Assembly (NCBI GenBank): GCA_964467615.1
Contig: CAYXRK010000027.1
Location: forward strand, 1 to 34,649
Direction: 5' to 3'
From: CAYXRK01 sp964467615
GTDB taxonomy: Bacteria; Hydrogenedentota; Hydrogenedentia; Hydrogenedentales; GCA-2746185
DNA length: 34,649 bases
Below are positions 1 to 6,977 of this stretch, in pieces. Numbering within the stretch: the stretch's first letter is position 1; every line of letters starts with the position of its first letter. Made by a program: the position numbers and the translations under genes. A model generated the notes under the pieces. The model saw only the letters and a program-made list of their open reading frames with translations, did no database searches and was not told the origin of the DNA.

Positions 1-66
1 GAATGACGAATGACGATGACGAATGACGATGACGATGACGAATGACGAATGACGAATGACGATTTT
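1..66. repeat. Simple tandem repeat of GAATGAC/GATGAC units
   Basis: The first 66 bases are made almost entirely of GAATGAC and GATGAC units in irregular order. The array probably continues to the left of the window. A related short run (GTGACGAGT type, read on the minus strand) lies in the gap at 17873-17900. Low-complexity spacer DNA of this kind gives no sign of function, but it overlaps the open end of the small minus-strand frame that starts at 243. Confidence 0.8.
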
Positions 67-243
67 GACGCCGTGGTACTTCTTTAGGCGGGGGATGATC
101 TTGTTCCGAACGTATTTTTCGTCCAGGTTCGACACGTCGCGCTCGCCGGGATGTAGTTCGTCATACTTTGCGATGATGCCGGGACATTTGATCGGGCCGT
201 ACTGTTTGATGATCTTGTAGACGCTTGACTCGTAGTCTGTCAT
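1..243 (-). CDS. Small hypothetical protein, incomplete at the window edge
   Basis: An ATG at 243-241 overlaps the TGA of the upstream recombinase remnant (ATGA), and the frame stays open to base 1, giving at least 81 codons. The first 58 or so residues (starting MTDYESSVYKII) look like a compact helical, lysine-rich domain, possibly winged-helix; I do not recognise a family. The last residues are encoded by the GAATGAC-type repeat and read as an unnatural Val/Ile/Arg/His/Ser run, so the genuine 3' end may have been replaced by repeat DNA. The coupled start argues for a real gene or a remnant of one carried by the integrated element. Function unknown. Confidence 0.4.
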   Translation of the reverse strand, partial: MTDYESSVYKIIKQYGPIKCPGIIAKYDELHPGERDVSNLDEKYVRNKIIPRLKKYHGVKIVIRHSSFVIVIVIRHRHSSF

Positions 244-1340
244 CCGCTGGGGTTTCTCTTTTCCCGCGTCCGCCGCGTGTCCGTCCACCTTGGGATTCCT
301 GCCTTGTCACATGCGGCCTCAATCGCGTGGCGGTAGGTGTCCGCTGTATAGCATTCGCCGGGTGCTTTGCGCGGGTGTCGCTTCACGTTCGAGCCGGGCC
401 GATTGCCGCAGGACAACGGCGTCACGCGGGCCGCTGTTTTCCGTGCTAGGAAGTCTTCGATGGCGTCTTGCGGACTGAACATGCCGATCCGAAACGGTCT
501 GTCCAGAAACGGCCTCACAACGTCTTGCGCTCGCGGGCCGAAACACAACGTCCGGGTTTTGCCGCGATAGGTCAACTTGTGACGCTTCAATTCGGCAACC
601 CATACCGGGCCGGACACGTCCAAGTCGCACGGACGAAGATTGAGAAGTTCGGACGGCCTCGCGCCGGTCAGCAATTGCAGCCGGACTAGCGCCGCGACGG
701 GCCTCGGCATGAACGGCAACGCGGCCTCGACTTACGCGAGAGGTACGGGCTTGACGGGTTCGGTCTCCCGCGCGAGACAGCGGCCACGCTTCAACGGTTC
801 GATACATTTCAGGGTACGGTACACGGATTCGGCGCAGAGTCCCTCGGCCACGGCCCACTTGAACACGCGCCATACGATCTTCGTGTAGCGGTTGGCCGTC
901 ACCCACGCAACGTCACGCTCGACGAAGGTGTGCCGTAGGGTTTTGAGTTGGACTGGGCCGAAGTCCCGCACAAGGCCGTCGCCGTAAAGTTGGGCCAGTT
1001 CTCGAAGCACGAGCCGGATGTTCTCCCATTCCGTGCCACTCGTGCCGTCGTGCGAACGATAGTATCCCTTGGCATAGACGGCGTATTGCTCGCACAGTTC
1101 CGCAACGGTAGCGCCGCCGTTCTCACGGACGGATTCAGGAAGTACGGGCTTGCGTCCGTTGGCCACCCACTCGGCCAAGAGTTTGTGGTATCGCTCTTTG
1201 GATTCGGACGTGCCGTACTTGCCAACGTAGCGCATGCTCCCATTCAAGAGCACGAATGCGCGTCCGCTTGGTTTGTGCAGACAGTAATTTGGGTCTTTCG
1301 GAGCGTTGGCGGGTGCTTCGGGCTTGCTGTTTCGTCGCAT
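240..1340 (-). pseudogene. Tyrosine recombinase/phage integrase, inactivated
   Basis: Two consecutive open frames in the same reading phase encode one tyrosine-recombinase. The first (1340-732, 202 codons) carries an Arg/Lys-rich N-terminus and a SAM-like core-binding domain. It ends at an in-frame TAA at 734-732. Reading continues in phase with VEAALPFMPRPVAALVRL and then LTGARPSELL, which holds the first catalytic Arg of the family. The second part ends at a TGA at 242-240 after an aberrant tail (TDTRRTREKR), where the family expects the H-x-x-R box, second His and nucleophilic Tyr; these are absent. So there are two lesions, a nonsense codon and loss of the catalytic C-terminus. The gene starts 118 bp beyond the 3' end of tRNA-Gln, the usual place for an integrase of a tRNA-targeting island. 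Start chosen at the first ATG. Family assignment is secure; loss of function is inferred. Confidence 0.85.
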
Positions 1341-1364
1341 TAGAGCGGCCTCCTTGTTCTGGAA

Positions 1365-1382
1365 ACTTGTCAGGTGACAAGT
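1365..1382. promoter_or_regulatory. Inverted repeat, 8-bp arms, upstream of the recombinase remnant
   Basis: ACTTGTCA and TGACAAGT are perfect inverted arms separated by GG, 25 bp upstream of the recombinase start. It could be an operator or a recombinase/excisionase arm site. No matching dyad was seen elsewhere in the window. Confidence 0.5.
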
Positions 1383-1422
1383 CCCAAACCACGGTTTACA
1401 GCCGCTCCGCCGCGTGGCGGGT

Positions 1423-1440
1423 ATCAGGTAAGTACCTGAT
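1423..1440. promoter_or_regulatory. Inverted repeat, 8-bp arms, beside the tRNA-Gln 3' end
   Basis: ATCAGGTA and TACCTGAT are perfect inverted arms separated by AG, 18 bp beyond the CCA end of tRNA-Gln. It may be the tRNA terminator stem (no clear T-run follows) or a second element-specific binding site. It shares TCAGGT with the dyad at 1365-1382 but is not the same sequence. Confidence 0.45.
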
Positions 1441-1457
1441 TCAGCGTTACTTATAAA

Positions 1458-1533
1458 TGGCTGCCCGACTAGGGTTCGAACCTAGAATCTCCTGATCCAG
1501 AGTCAGGCGCCTTACCAATTTGGCCATCGGGCA
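1458..1533 (-). tRNA. tRNA-Gln(CTG)
   Basis: On the minus strand a full cloverleaf can be drawn. The acceptor stem is TGCCCGA paired with TCGGGCA, the anticodon stem CCTGA/TCAGG closes the loop CTCTGGA, and the T-arm carries GGTTCGAACC. Positions 34-36 read CTG, decoding CAG. The 3' CCA is encoded (1460-1458). The gene is the likely insertion target of the neighbouring integrase remnant. Confidence 0.95.
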
Positions 1534-1544
1534 GTCGCAGGAGG

Positions 1545-1574
1545 ATCGTACTGATTGATGGCTTTTCGAGTCAA
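1545..1574 (-). promoter_or_regulatory. Sigma-70-type promoter for tRNA-Gln
   Basis: Read on the minus strand: -35 TTGACT (1574-1569), an 18-bp spacer, and -10 TACGAT (1550-1545). The expected start of transcription is a few bases before the mature 5' end at 1533. Confidence 0.6.
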
Positions 1575-1613
1575 ATTCCGCGCGGCATTCGGCGCACCGT
1601 CCGCCGCGGCGGA

Positions 1614-1642
1614 TTGCTGACACCCGTCGGATCGGGTATAAC
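1614..1642 (+). promoter_or_regulatory. Probable promoter of the 1680 gene
   Basis: TTGCTG (1614-1619), 17-bp spacer, TATAAC (1637-1642), placed 38 bp before the ATG at 1680. The -10 is good; the -35 matches only its TTG. Confidence 0.45.
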
Positions 1643-1679
1643 CCGCCCACCATTTCCCGAAAAGTGAGTCTGGTGTTCG

Positions 1680-2564
1680 ATGCAGATCAACGTGAAAGCG
1701 CTGCTGACGTTCGCGACGCTTACCTATCCCGCCGTTTACGCGATCGTATGGATATTGATCCGGTCCGGTTGGCTTACCAGCGCCACGCGCGGCATTTTCG
1801 GAATCGTCGTGCTGGCGGTGTGCGCGCTCGTACCGTTCGCCGTCGCGAAATTCACCGCGTATCGTTTCCGCATTGCCCTGCCGAGGCCGCGCCTCTGGCC
1901 ACCACCGCCGGGTCCGCTCGTCGGTATCGCAATCGCCGTCGCCGCGATTTTCGCGATCGTCCACGGACTCGAGATTTTCTTGCGGTTCGACACGCCGGAC
2001 TGGTCGCTCGCTCGACTGACCAAGGACCTCCCCTCGCAGGAGGAATTGGGACTTTCGGCGCCGATCCCCCCCGCTTTTCTCATCTTCGCAAGTTCCCTTA
2101 TCACGCTGGTACTGGGAGTCGTGCTTTACGGCGCAATCGCGCTGCCGGCCGAGTACGCGTGGCGAGTATTTCTTCCCGCTGCACTCGGCACGCGAAACAT
2201 CCTTGCGCGCGCTTTAATCGTTGGGCCCTTGTGGGCCGCTTGGCTCGCGCCGTTGGCGTTTGTCCCGCCGGGTGTCGTCGGACCTTGGCAGACCATTATG
2301 CGAGGCATCGTCATCGCGATATTGGTCTCAATCGTTGCAGAGGTCGTCTTCGCGCGAACGGGCCATCTGGCCCTTACCGCCGTCCTCGCAGGCTCCTTCG
2401 CGTCCCAATGCGAAGTGAGTATCTACTACTTCCTCCTCGGCAATCGCATCGAACCCATCAACGGCGCTCTCGGCTACATTGCGATCTTCGTTTGGTCGAT
2501 CATCGCATTCGTCGTTTGGAAGAAATTCCGAACGGCGGCGCGCCCTGTTCCCGCCAAACTTTGA
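1680..2564 (+). CDS. CPBP-family-like membrane protein with degenerate active site
   Basis: A 294-residue very hydrophobic protein with about seven to eight membrane segments. Its middle resembles the CPBP (CAAX protease/Abi) intramembrane peptidase core: P-A-E-Y-A-W-R-V-F-L-P (156-166) fits motif 1, and W-A-A-W-L-A-P (185-191) fits motif 2. The key residues have changed. The first Glu of the EExxxR motif is Ala157 (Glu158 and Arg162 remain), and the motif-2 His is Leu189. Motif 3 (around 235-240) also lacks its usual His/Asn. It is therefore probably a non-catalytic relative or a divergent membrane protein. The overlapping frame starting at 1664 is a shadow; the ATG at 1680 gives a start directly before a membrane helix. 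Thirty-three bases separate it from the DCC gene, so co-transcription is likely. Confidence 0.65.
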   Translation: MQINVKALLTFATLTYPAVYAIVWILIRSGWLTSATRGIFGIVVLAVCALVPFAVAKFTAYRFRIALPRPRLWPPPPGPLVGIAIAVAAIFAIVHGLEIFLRFDTPDWSLARLTKDLPSQEELGLSAPIPPAFLIFASSLITLVLGVVLYGAIALPAEYAWRVFLPAALGTRNILARALIVGPLWAAWLAPLAFVPPGVVGPWQTIMRGIVIAILVSIVAEVVFARTGHLALTAVLAGSFASQCEVSIYYFLLGNRIEPINGALGYIAIFVWSIIAFVVWKKFRTAARPVPAKL

Positions 2565-2597
2565 TACACTGAACGCCCAACTGGTATCGCGCGAACC

Positions 2598-3008
2598 ATG
2601 CAGGCCCAGGCCACACTCATCTACGACGGCGACTGCGCGATGTGCAACCGTGCAGTCGCGTGGGTCCGCCGCCGCGCCCGCGAAGGCGCCATCGAGTACT
2701 TGCCCTGCCAATCGAACGACCGCGCGGAGCGGTTTCCTAAAATGCCGCAATCCGCCTGCCTCGAAGCGATGCAATTCGTTGCGCCGAACGGCGCGGTCCT
2801 CAGCGGCGAACGGGCCTTCCCGCCCCTATTGATGGTGCTGCCCGGTTGGCGGTGGCTCGGGCTTGTGCTTGCCGCGCCGCCCGCTCGATGGGTTTCGCCC
2901 TTCGTGTATCGCTTCATCGCTCGCCGCCGATACGCCATATCGAGTCTGCTTCGGCACAAGGACCCCGGCACCGGCGCGGCCTGCGGGATGGACGGCGCAT
3001 GCGAGTAG
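2598..3008 (+). CDS. DCC-family thiol-disulfide oxidoreductase-like protein (DUF393/YuxK)
   Basis: A 136-residue protein opening with YDGDCAMCNRAV, the D-x-x-C-x-x-C signature of the DCC (DUF393) family, with Cys13 and Cys16. The family has a thioredoxin-like fold; substrates are mostly unknown. Length is normal for the family. The middle hydrophobic stretch (residues 75-105) is typical, and the C-terminus has two further cysteines (CGMDGAC) that could form a second redox pair. It sits 33 bp after the membrane gene and 22 bp before the thioesterase, so the three genes probably form an operon. Cytoplasmic, since no signal peptide is visible. Confidence 0.85.
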   Translation: MQAQATLIYDGDCAMCNRAVAWVRRRAREGAIEYLPCQSNDRAERFPKMPQSACLEAMQFVAPNGAVLSGERAFPPLLMVLPGWRWLGLVLAAPPARWVSPFVYRFIARRRYAISSLLRHKDPGTGAACGMDGACE

Positions 3009-3030
3009 CGCCCGCCGTTTCGTTGAGATC

Positions 3031-3591
3031 ATGACGGTCGAACGCACGTATCTGCCCAACTCGCGCGGGTGCTTCGTCTGCGGTGAGGAAAATCATGCCG
3101 GTCTGCGCACGCGCTTTTTCGTCGAGGACGGCAAAGTGAAAGCGCACCTCGATCCCTCGCGCCACCACTGCGGCTACGAGAACGTCGTGCACGGCGGCGT
3201 CATCGCGGCCATCCTCGACGAGTCGATGGGCTGGGCCGCCGCGCGCGCTATTGGACGCATGTGCGTCACGGCGGAACTTACCGTTCGCTATGTTCGAAGC
3301 GTCCCCGCCGATCGGCCCACGATCGTCGAGACTGAAATCGTCAAATCCAATCGCCTCCTCGCGCTCGCGCGTGGCCGAATCGTAGACGCCGACGGCGAAG
3401 AGTTCGCCCGCGCGGAAGGTAAATTCATTCCGCTCTCACCCGAACAGACCCTCGCCGTCGACGATCAACTTCTCTACCGCGGCGGGGAAGAGCGCTTGTT
3501 CGACGGTCTTCGCTCTGCATCGAACTCTACGGGAAGATTTCCCGGCTCGGCAGGAGTCTCGCCCTCCCCTTCGAGTAACACTAGCCGATAG
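3031..3591 (+). CDS. PaaI-type hotdog-fold thioesterase
   Basis: A 186-residue protein. Residues 1-150 match the hotdog thioesterase family: an N-terminal CFVCG-x-x-N-x-x-G-L segment (14-25), then VVHGGVIAAILDE (52-64), where the H-G-G and the following Asp/Glu form the acyl-CoA thioester hydrolysis site. The expected substrate is a small or medium acyl-CoA. The CxxC near the N-terminus may bind metal or be structural. The last 35 residues are Ser/Gly/Pro-rich and look disordered. The ATG at 3031 is preferred over an in-frame start at 2863, which would lie inside the preceding gene. Likely last gene of the 1680-3591 operon. Confidence 0.85.
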   Translation: MTVERTYLPNSRGCFVCGEENHAGLRTRFFVEDGKVKAHLDPSRHHCGYENVVHGGVIAAILDESMGWAAARAIGRMCVTAELTVRYVRSVPADRPTIVETEIVKSNRLLALARGRIVDADGEEFARAEGKFIPLSPEQTLAVDDQLLYRGGEERLFDGLRSASNSTGRFPGSAGVSPSPSSNTSR

Positions 3592-3702
3592 GGACAAGGC
3601 AACCTTTAGAGCAAAGGATTATGGTCGAACGCGTTGAGAATGAAAACTGGGGATTGTTGAGTCGGCGGCCCCGAAAAATTATTTGGGACAAGGGCCCGCA
3701 CG

Positions 3703-3708
3703 TATAAT
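3703..3708 (+). promoter_or_regulatory. Consensus -10 box (TATAAT) upstream of the 3756 gene
   Basis: A perfect TATAAT lies 47 bp before the ATG at 3756. No convincing -35 is visible at 16-18 bp spacing (the best is TTATTT at 3679-3684, 18 bp away). Confidence 0.45.
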
Positions 3709-3755
3709 GGTTGTTTCGTTTGGCCACAACCAATTCTTCGGAGCAATCGCCTGAC

Positions 3756-4784
3756 ATGATCAAATACTCACGACTCGTCGCCGCGCTAATCCTGACGCTC
3801 GCCCCGCGCGCATTCTCGGATGGACTCATCGACGCGACGAAAAACTTCCTCGACACATTGACGCCCGATGAACGCGCGAAGGCCGTTTTGCCCTTCAATT
3901 CGGATGAACGCCTCAACTGGCATTTTGTCCCGAAAGAGAGACTCGGCGTCTCGTTTGCCGCGTTGGACGAGCGGCGCCGCGCTCTCGTGCTCGAAATCTT
4001 GCGCGCGGGCCTGAGCGAACACGGCTTCACCGTTGCCGAAACGATTCGTAGCCTCGAGCTCGTGCTCCGCGAAATGGAAAAGGCCGAGCACCGCGATCCC
4101 GAACGCTATTTCGTCCTCGTATTCGGCGAACCGTCCGACAAGGCCGCGTGGTCGCTCCGATACGAGGGACATCATCTATCGTTCAATTGGACCTACGTGG
4201 ACGGCAAACTCGTCGCCAGCAGCCCGCAGTTTCTAGGCGCGAACCCCGCCGAAGTCCGTATCAACGGGCCGATGAAAGGAACGCGTGCCCTCGCCCCCGC
4301 CGAGGACATCGCGCGCCTCTTGATCGGTATAACAAGGGACCAACAACGCGCCACCGCAATCATCGCCGCCGAAGCCCCCAACGACATTCTTACGTCGAAC
4401 GCGCGCGAAGTCTCCATCCTCGAAGACCTCGGCCTTGCCTATTCAAGCATGGGGCCCCCGCAGCAAGGAATGCTCATGACACTCATCGACGAGGTCGCGC
4501 GCATCCAACCCCCGGCCATAAGCAATGCGCGGCTCGATAAAATACGCGCCGCCGGCCTCGACAAAATAAAATTCGCGTGGATGGGCGGCGTCGACCCCGG
4601 CCAGCGGCACTACTATCGAATCCAAGGGCCGACATTCCTCATCGAATACGACAACACGCAAAACGACGCGAACCACGTCCACCTCGTCTGGCGCGATTTC
4701 GAGAACGACTTTGGACGCGACGTACTCAAGGAACACTACGCCATGCTTGCCGATCCCTCCCGCCCCAGAATCCACGCACACTGA
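3756..4784 (+). CDS. Secreted DUF3500-type protein
   Basis: A 342-residue protein. The N-terminus MIKYSRLVAALILTLAPRAFSDG is a basic-hydrophobic signal peptide with likely cleavage after AFS. The mature part has features of the DUF3500 family. These are LTPDERAKAVLPFNSDER followed by a WHFVP box, YFVLVFGEPS with W-S-L-R-Y-E-G-H-H-L-S-F-N-W, and a C-terminal ..RIQGPTFLIEYDNTQ..HVHLVWRDFENDFG. The paired His residues in those motifs could bind metal; the biochemical role of the family is unknown to me. I chose the ATG at 3756 because it begins the signal peptide and has GGAG 12 bp upstream (3740-3743); the in-frame start at 3711 would bury the signal. Probably periplasmic or extracellular. Confidence 0.75.
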   Translation: MIKYSRLVAALILTLAPRAFSDGLIDATKNFLDTLTPDERAKAVLPFNSDERLNWHFVPKERLGVSFAALDERRRALVLEILRAGLSEHGFTVAETIRSLELVLREMEKAEHRDPERYFVLVFGEPSDKAAWSLRYEGHHLSFNWTYVDGKLVASSPQFLGANPAEVRINGPMKGTRALAPAEDIARLLIGITRDQQRATAIIAAEAPNDILTSNAREVSILEDLGLAYSSMGPPQQGMLMTLIDEVARIQPPAISNARLDKIRAAGLDKIKFAWMGGVDPGQRHYYRIQGPTFLIEYDNTQNDANHVHLVWRDFENDFGRDVLKEHYAMLADPSRPRIHAH

Positions 4785-4824
4785 ACCGTTTGTATTCGTA
4801 CTCGTCACAGGAGCACTTCACCTA

Positions 4825-5589
4825 ATGGATCTGGGTCTCCAAGGCAGGACCGCCATCATTACCGGAGGCGCATCCGGCCTCGGCGCGGAGACCGCGCGCT
4901 ACCTCGTCCGAGAAGGCGTCCGCGTACTCATCGCGGACGTCCACGACGAAGCAATCGTCGACATGTCCGCCGAACTTCGCGATCTAGGTGGCGAAGCCGA
5001 AGGCGTGCGCGTCGATGTGTGCGAATTTTCCGACTGCGAGCGGATGGCCAAATACGCGCTCGACACCTTCGGCACGATCGATATCGTCGTCGCCTGCGCA
5101 GGCGTTGGCGGCGGAAACAAATACTTCCTCGAAACGCGCCCCGAGGAATGGGACCGCACCCTCGACGTGAACATCCGAGGCGTGCTCAACACCAATCGCG
5201 CCACCGCGCAGTTTATCGTCAACGCCGGACGCGGGGGTTCCATCATCAATATCGCCTCCGAAGCGGGCAAAGTCGGCGAACGTAAAATTGCCGTCTACGC
5301 GGCCAGCAAAGGCGCGGTGATCAGTTTCTCGAAGGCCTTCGCGCTCGAAATGGGCCGATACAAAGTCCGCGTCAACGCCGTCTGTCCCGGCGTTACTCGA
5401 ACACCGATGACCGAACGCTTCGGCGGGCCTGGCGACGAGATGTATGTCGCGGCCTCGAAGTTGTACCCCATGGGCAGGCTCGGCGAACCGGACGACATCG
5501 CCGCCATGATCACCTTCCTAGCCTCGGATCAGTCAACCTGGATTACCGGTCAAGCAATCAGCGTAAACGGCGGGTTCGGAAGGTCCTAA
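4825..5589 (+). CDS. Short-chain dehydrogenase/reductase (SDR)
   Basis: A 254-residue classical SDR. The NAD(P) site is TGGASGLG (13-20), Asp38 at the end of beta-2 favours NAD(H), and the catalytic Ser145 lies in NIASEAG with Tyr158-x-x-x-Lys162. PGVTRTPM and the terminal ITGQAISVNGGF are the usual substrate-loop and C-terminal motifs. The NNAG motif reads ACAG. Substrate cannot be told from sequence. The ATG at 4825 has AGGAG at 4809-4813; an upstream in-frame start (4711) would overlap the preceding gene. It lies 40 bp behind the DUF3500 gene and may share its transcript. Confidence 0.92.
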   Translation: MDLGLQGRTAIITGGASGLGAETARYLVREGVRVLIADVHDEAIVDMSAELRDLGGEAEGVRVDVCEFSDCERMAKYALDTFGTIDIVVACAGVGGGNKYFLETRPEEWDRTLDVNIRGVLNTNRATAQFIVNAGRGGSIINIASEAGKVGERKIAVYAASKGAVISFSKAFALEMGRYKVRVNAVCPGVTRTPMTERFGGPGDEMYVAASKLYPMGRLGEPDDIAAMITFLASDQSTWITGQAISVNGGFGRS

Positions 5590-5595
5590 AAAACA

Positions 5596-5613
5596 GCCGT
5601 CGCCTTCGACGGC
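5596..5613. other. Perfect 7-bp hairpin after the SDR gene
   Basis: GCCGTCG-CCTT-CGACGGC lies 6 bp after the SDR stop codon. On the plus strand no T-run follows; an A-run precedes it, so a T-run follows only on the minus strand, where no gene would need termination. It is probably a stem that ends or protects the SDR transcript, but this is not proven. Confidence 0.45.
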
Positions 5614-5691
5614 GAAAGATGCTGCGAGCGTCCCGGCAGGCGTGGACTTCTCGGCCCTTTACGCTCCGTGAACGCTGGCAGCGGAATTTGT

Positions 5692-5720
5692 TTGACACCG
5701 CCCCCGGCGAATACTAGTCT
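5692..5720 (+). promoter_or_regulatory. Promoter of the SPFH operon
   Basis: TTGACA (5692-5697), 17-bp spacer, TAGTCT (5715-5720), 54 bp before the ATG at 5775. The same two hexamers at the same spacing precede the tRNA-Gly gene. Confidence 0.65.
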
Positions 5721-5774
5721 CATTCGGTTGTACTATCGCGTTGAGAGACCACAGCGCAGAGGGAGTTCGCGATC

Positions 5775-6977
5775 ATGGGGACCAAGAAACCGGAAGTCGT
5801 CGGGGACGGCGTGCCGTTCTTCCGGCCGAAGATACGGATACCCGGGTTTATTCGGGGTGTGCGCGCGACGGCGGTGGCCGTTGGGTTGATCATCGTGACG
5901 CTCGTCTCGTACACGTTTTTCACGTACATTCGACCGAACGAGTTCGGCATCAAGGAAGTCAAGATCGGGATCAACTCGGGTATCCAGAAGAAGGTACACG
6001 ATCCCGGCCTAATGTTCCGGGTGCCGGGGATATCGAACATTCATAGGTTCCCGCGTAACGTGCAGGTGCTCGAGTTGACCGACACGGGCAAGAATTTAGG
6101 GGAACCCGGCCACAACTTCAAAAACGCGGCGAATATCCAAACGAGCGACGGCTTCTTTGTGACGGTCGATGTCACCATCCTGTACCGCATCGTGGATCCG
6201 TACGCATTGATCACCACGATTGGCCCCGGCGAATTGTTCCTAACGACGGGCATCCTCCCCCGCGCGGAGCCGATCCTCAAGGAATCGCTCGGCGAGTTGA
6301 CGACGGAAGAGTTTTACAACAGCCCGATGCGAACGGCAAAGGCCGAGCAAGCGCGCATCGCGCTGGACGCGGAACTCAAGCCGAAGGGGATGCAGGTGGA
6401 CCACGTGCTGATTCGTTACTTCCGGTACAGCGATGAAATCCAGCACAACATCGAGGCGAAGAAGTTGCAGGACCAGTTGGTATTTAAGAACCAGTCCGAA
6501 AAGAAAGCCGCGATCGAGGCCGCGGCGCTCATGCGCGTGACTACGGAAGGGGAGATGCAGGTCTTGATCACACTGCAAGAGGGACAAGCGTATAAGACGA
6601 AGCAGCAAGCGGAGACCGACCTCTACACGCGCAAACGCGAGGCCGAAGCCAACCTGCTCGTGAAGCTCGCCGAAGCCAAACGCACCGAGATGAGAAACGA
6701 AGCGATGCAGAGCATCGGCGTCGACAAGCTAGTAGCCATGAAGATGGCCGAGGTACTGAGCGGTCTCGACACGATAGTGGTGCCGGTGGGCGGGCCGGAC
6801 GGATTCAATCCGCTCGACCTGCGGCAAATGACGGCGTTGTTCGGCGTCGCGACTCCCGCGGGGGCTGCTGCGGTGACGGATGCGTCGCCAGCGTCCGGTC
6901 CGCCCGGGGAGGCGCCGCCGCTCGACGTTTCGCGGCTGTTCGGCGCGGACGCTCCGAACGAGGAGGTCCAGCCATGA
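5775..6977 (+). CDS. SPFH/band-7 (prohibitin-like) membrane protein
   Basis: A 400-residue protein with a short cytoplasmic head, one membrane helix at about residues 31-51, then an SPFH domain (about 52-240) followed by a charged, Glu/Lys/Ala-rich coiled coil (240-320) and a Pro/Ala-rich tail. This is the topology of HflK/stomatin/prohibitin proteins, which form large membrane-bound assemblies that organise membranes or regulate proteases. The start ATG at 5775 is preceded by GGGAG. The gene ends in an ATGA overlap with a second SPFH gene, so the pair is translationally coupled and likely forms a hetero-oligomer, as HflK and HflC do. No protease such as FtsH is beside it. Specific function not assignable. 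Confidence 0.9.
   Translation: MGTKKPEVVGDGVPFFRPKIRIPGFIRGVRATAVAVGLIIVTLVSYTFFTYIRPNEFGIKEVKIGINSGIQKKVHDPGLMFRVPGISNIHRFPRNVQVLELTDTGKNLGEPGHNFKNAANIQTSDGFFVTVDVTILYRIVDPYALITTIGPGELFLTTGILPRAEPILKESLGELTTEEFYNSPMRTAKAEQARIALDAELKPKGMQVDHVLIRYFRYSDEIQHNIEAKKLQDQLVFKNQSEKKAAIEAAALMRVTTEGEMQVLITLQEGQAYKTKQQAETDLYTRKREAEANLLVKLAEAKRTEMRNEAMQSIGVDKLVAMKMAEVLSGLDTIVVPVGGPDGFNPLDLRQMTALFGVATPAGAAAVTDASPASGPPGEAPPLDVSRLFGADAPNEEVQP

Noticed and set aside
5596..5620. Intrinsic terminator after the SDR gene
   Set aside because: The stem is perfect but no T-run follows on the transcribed strand; reported only as a hairpin.
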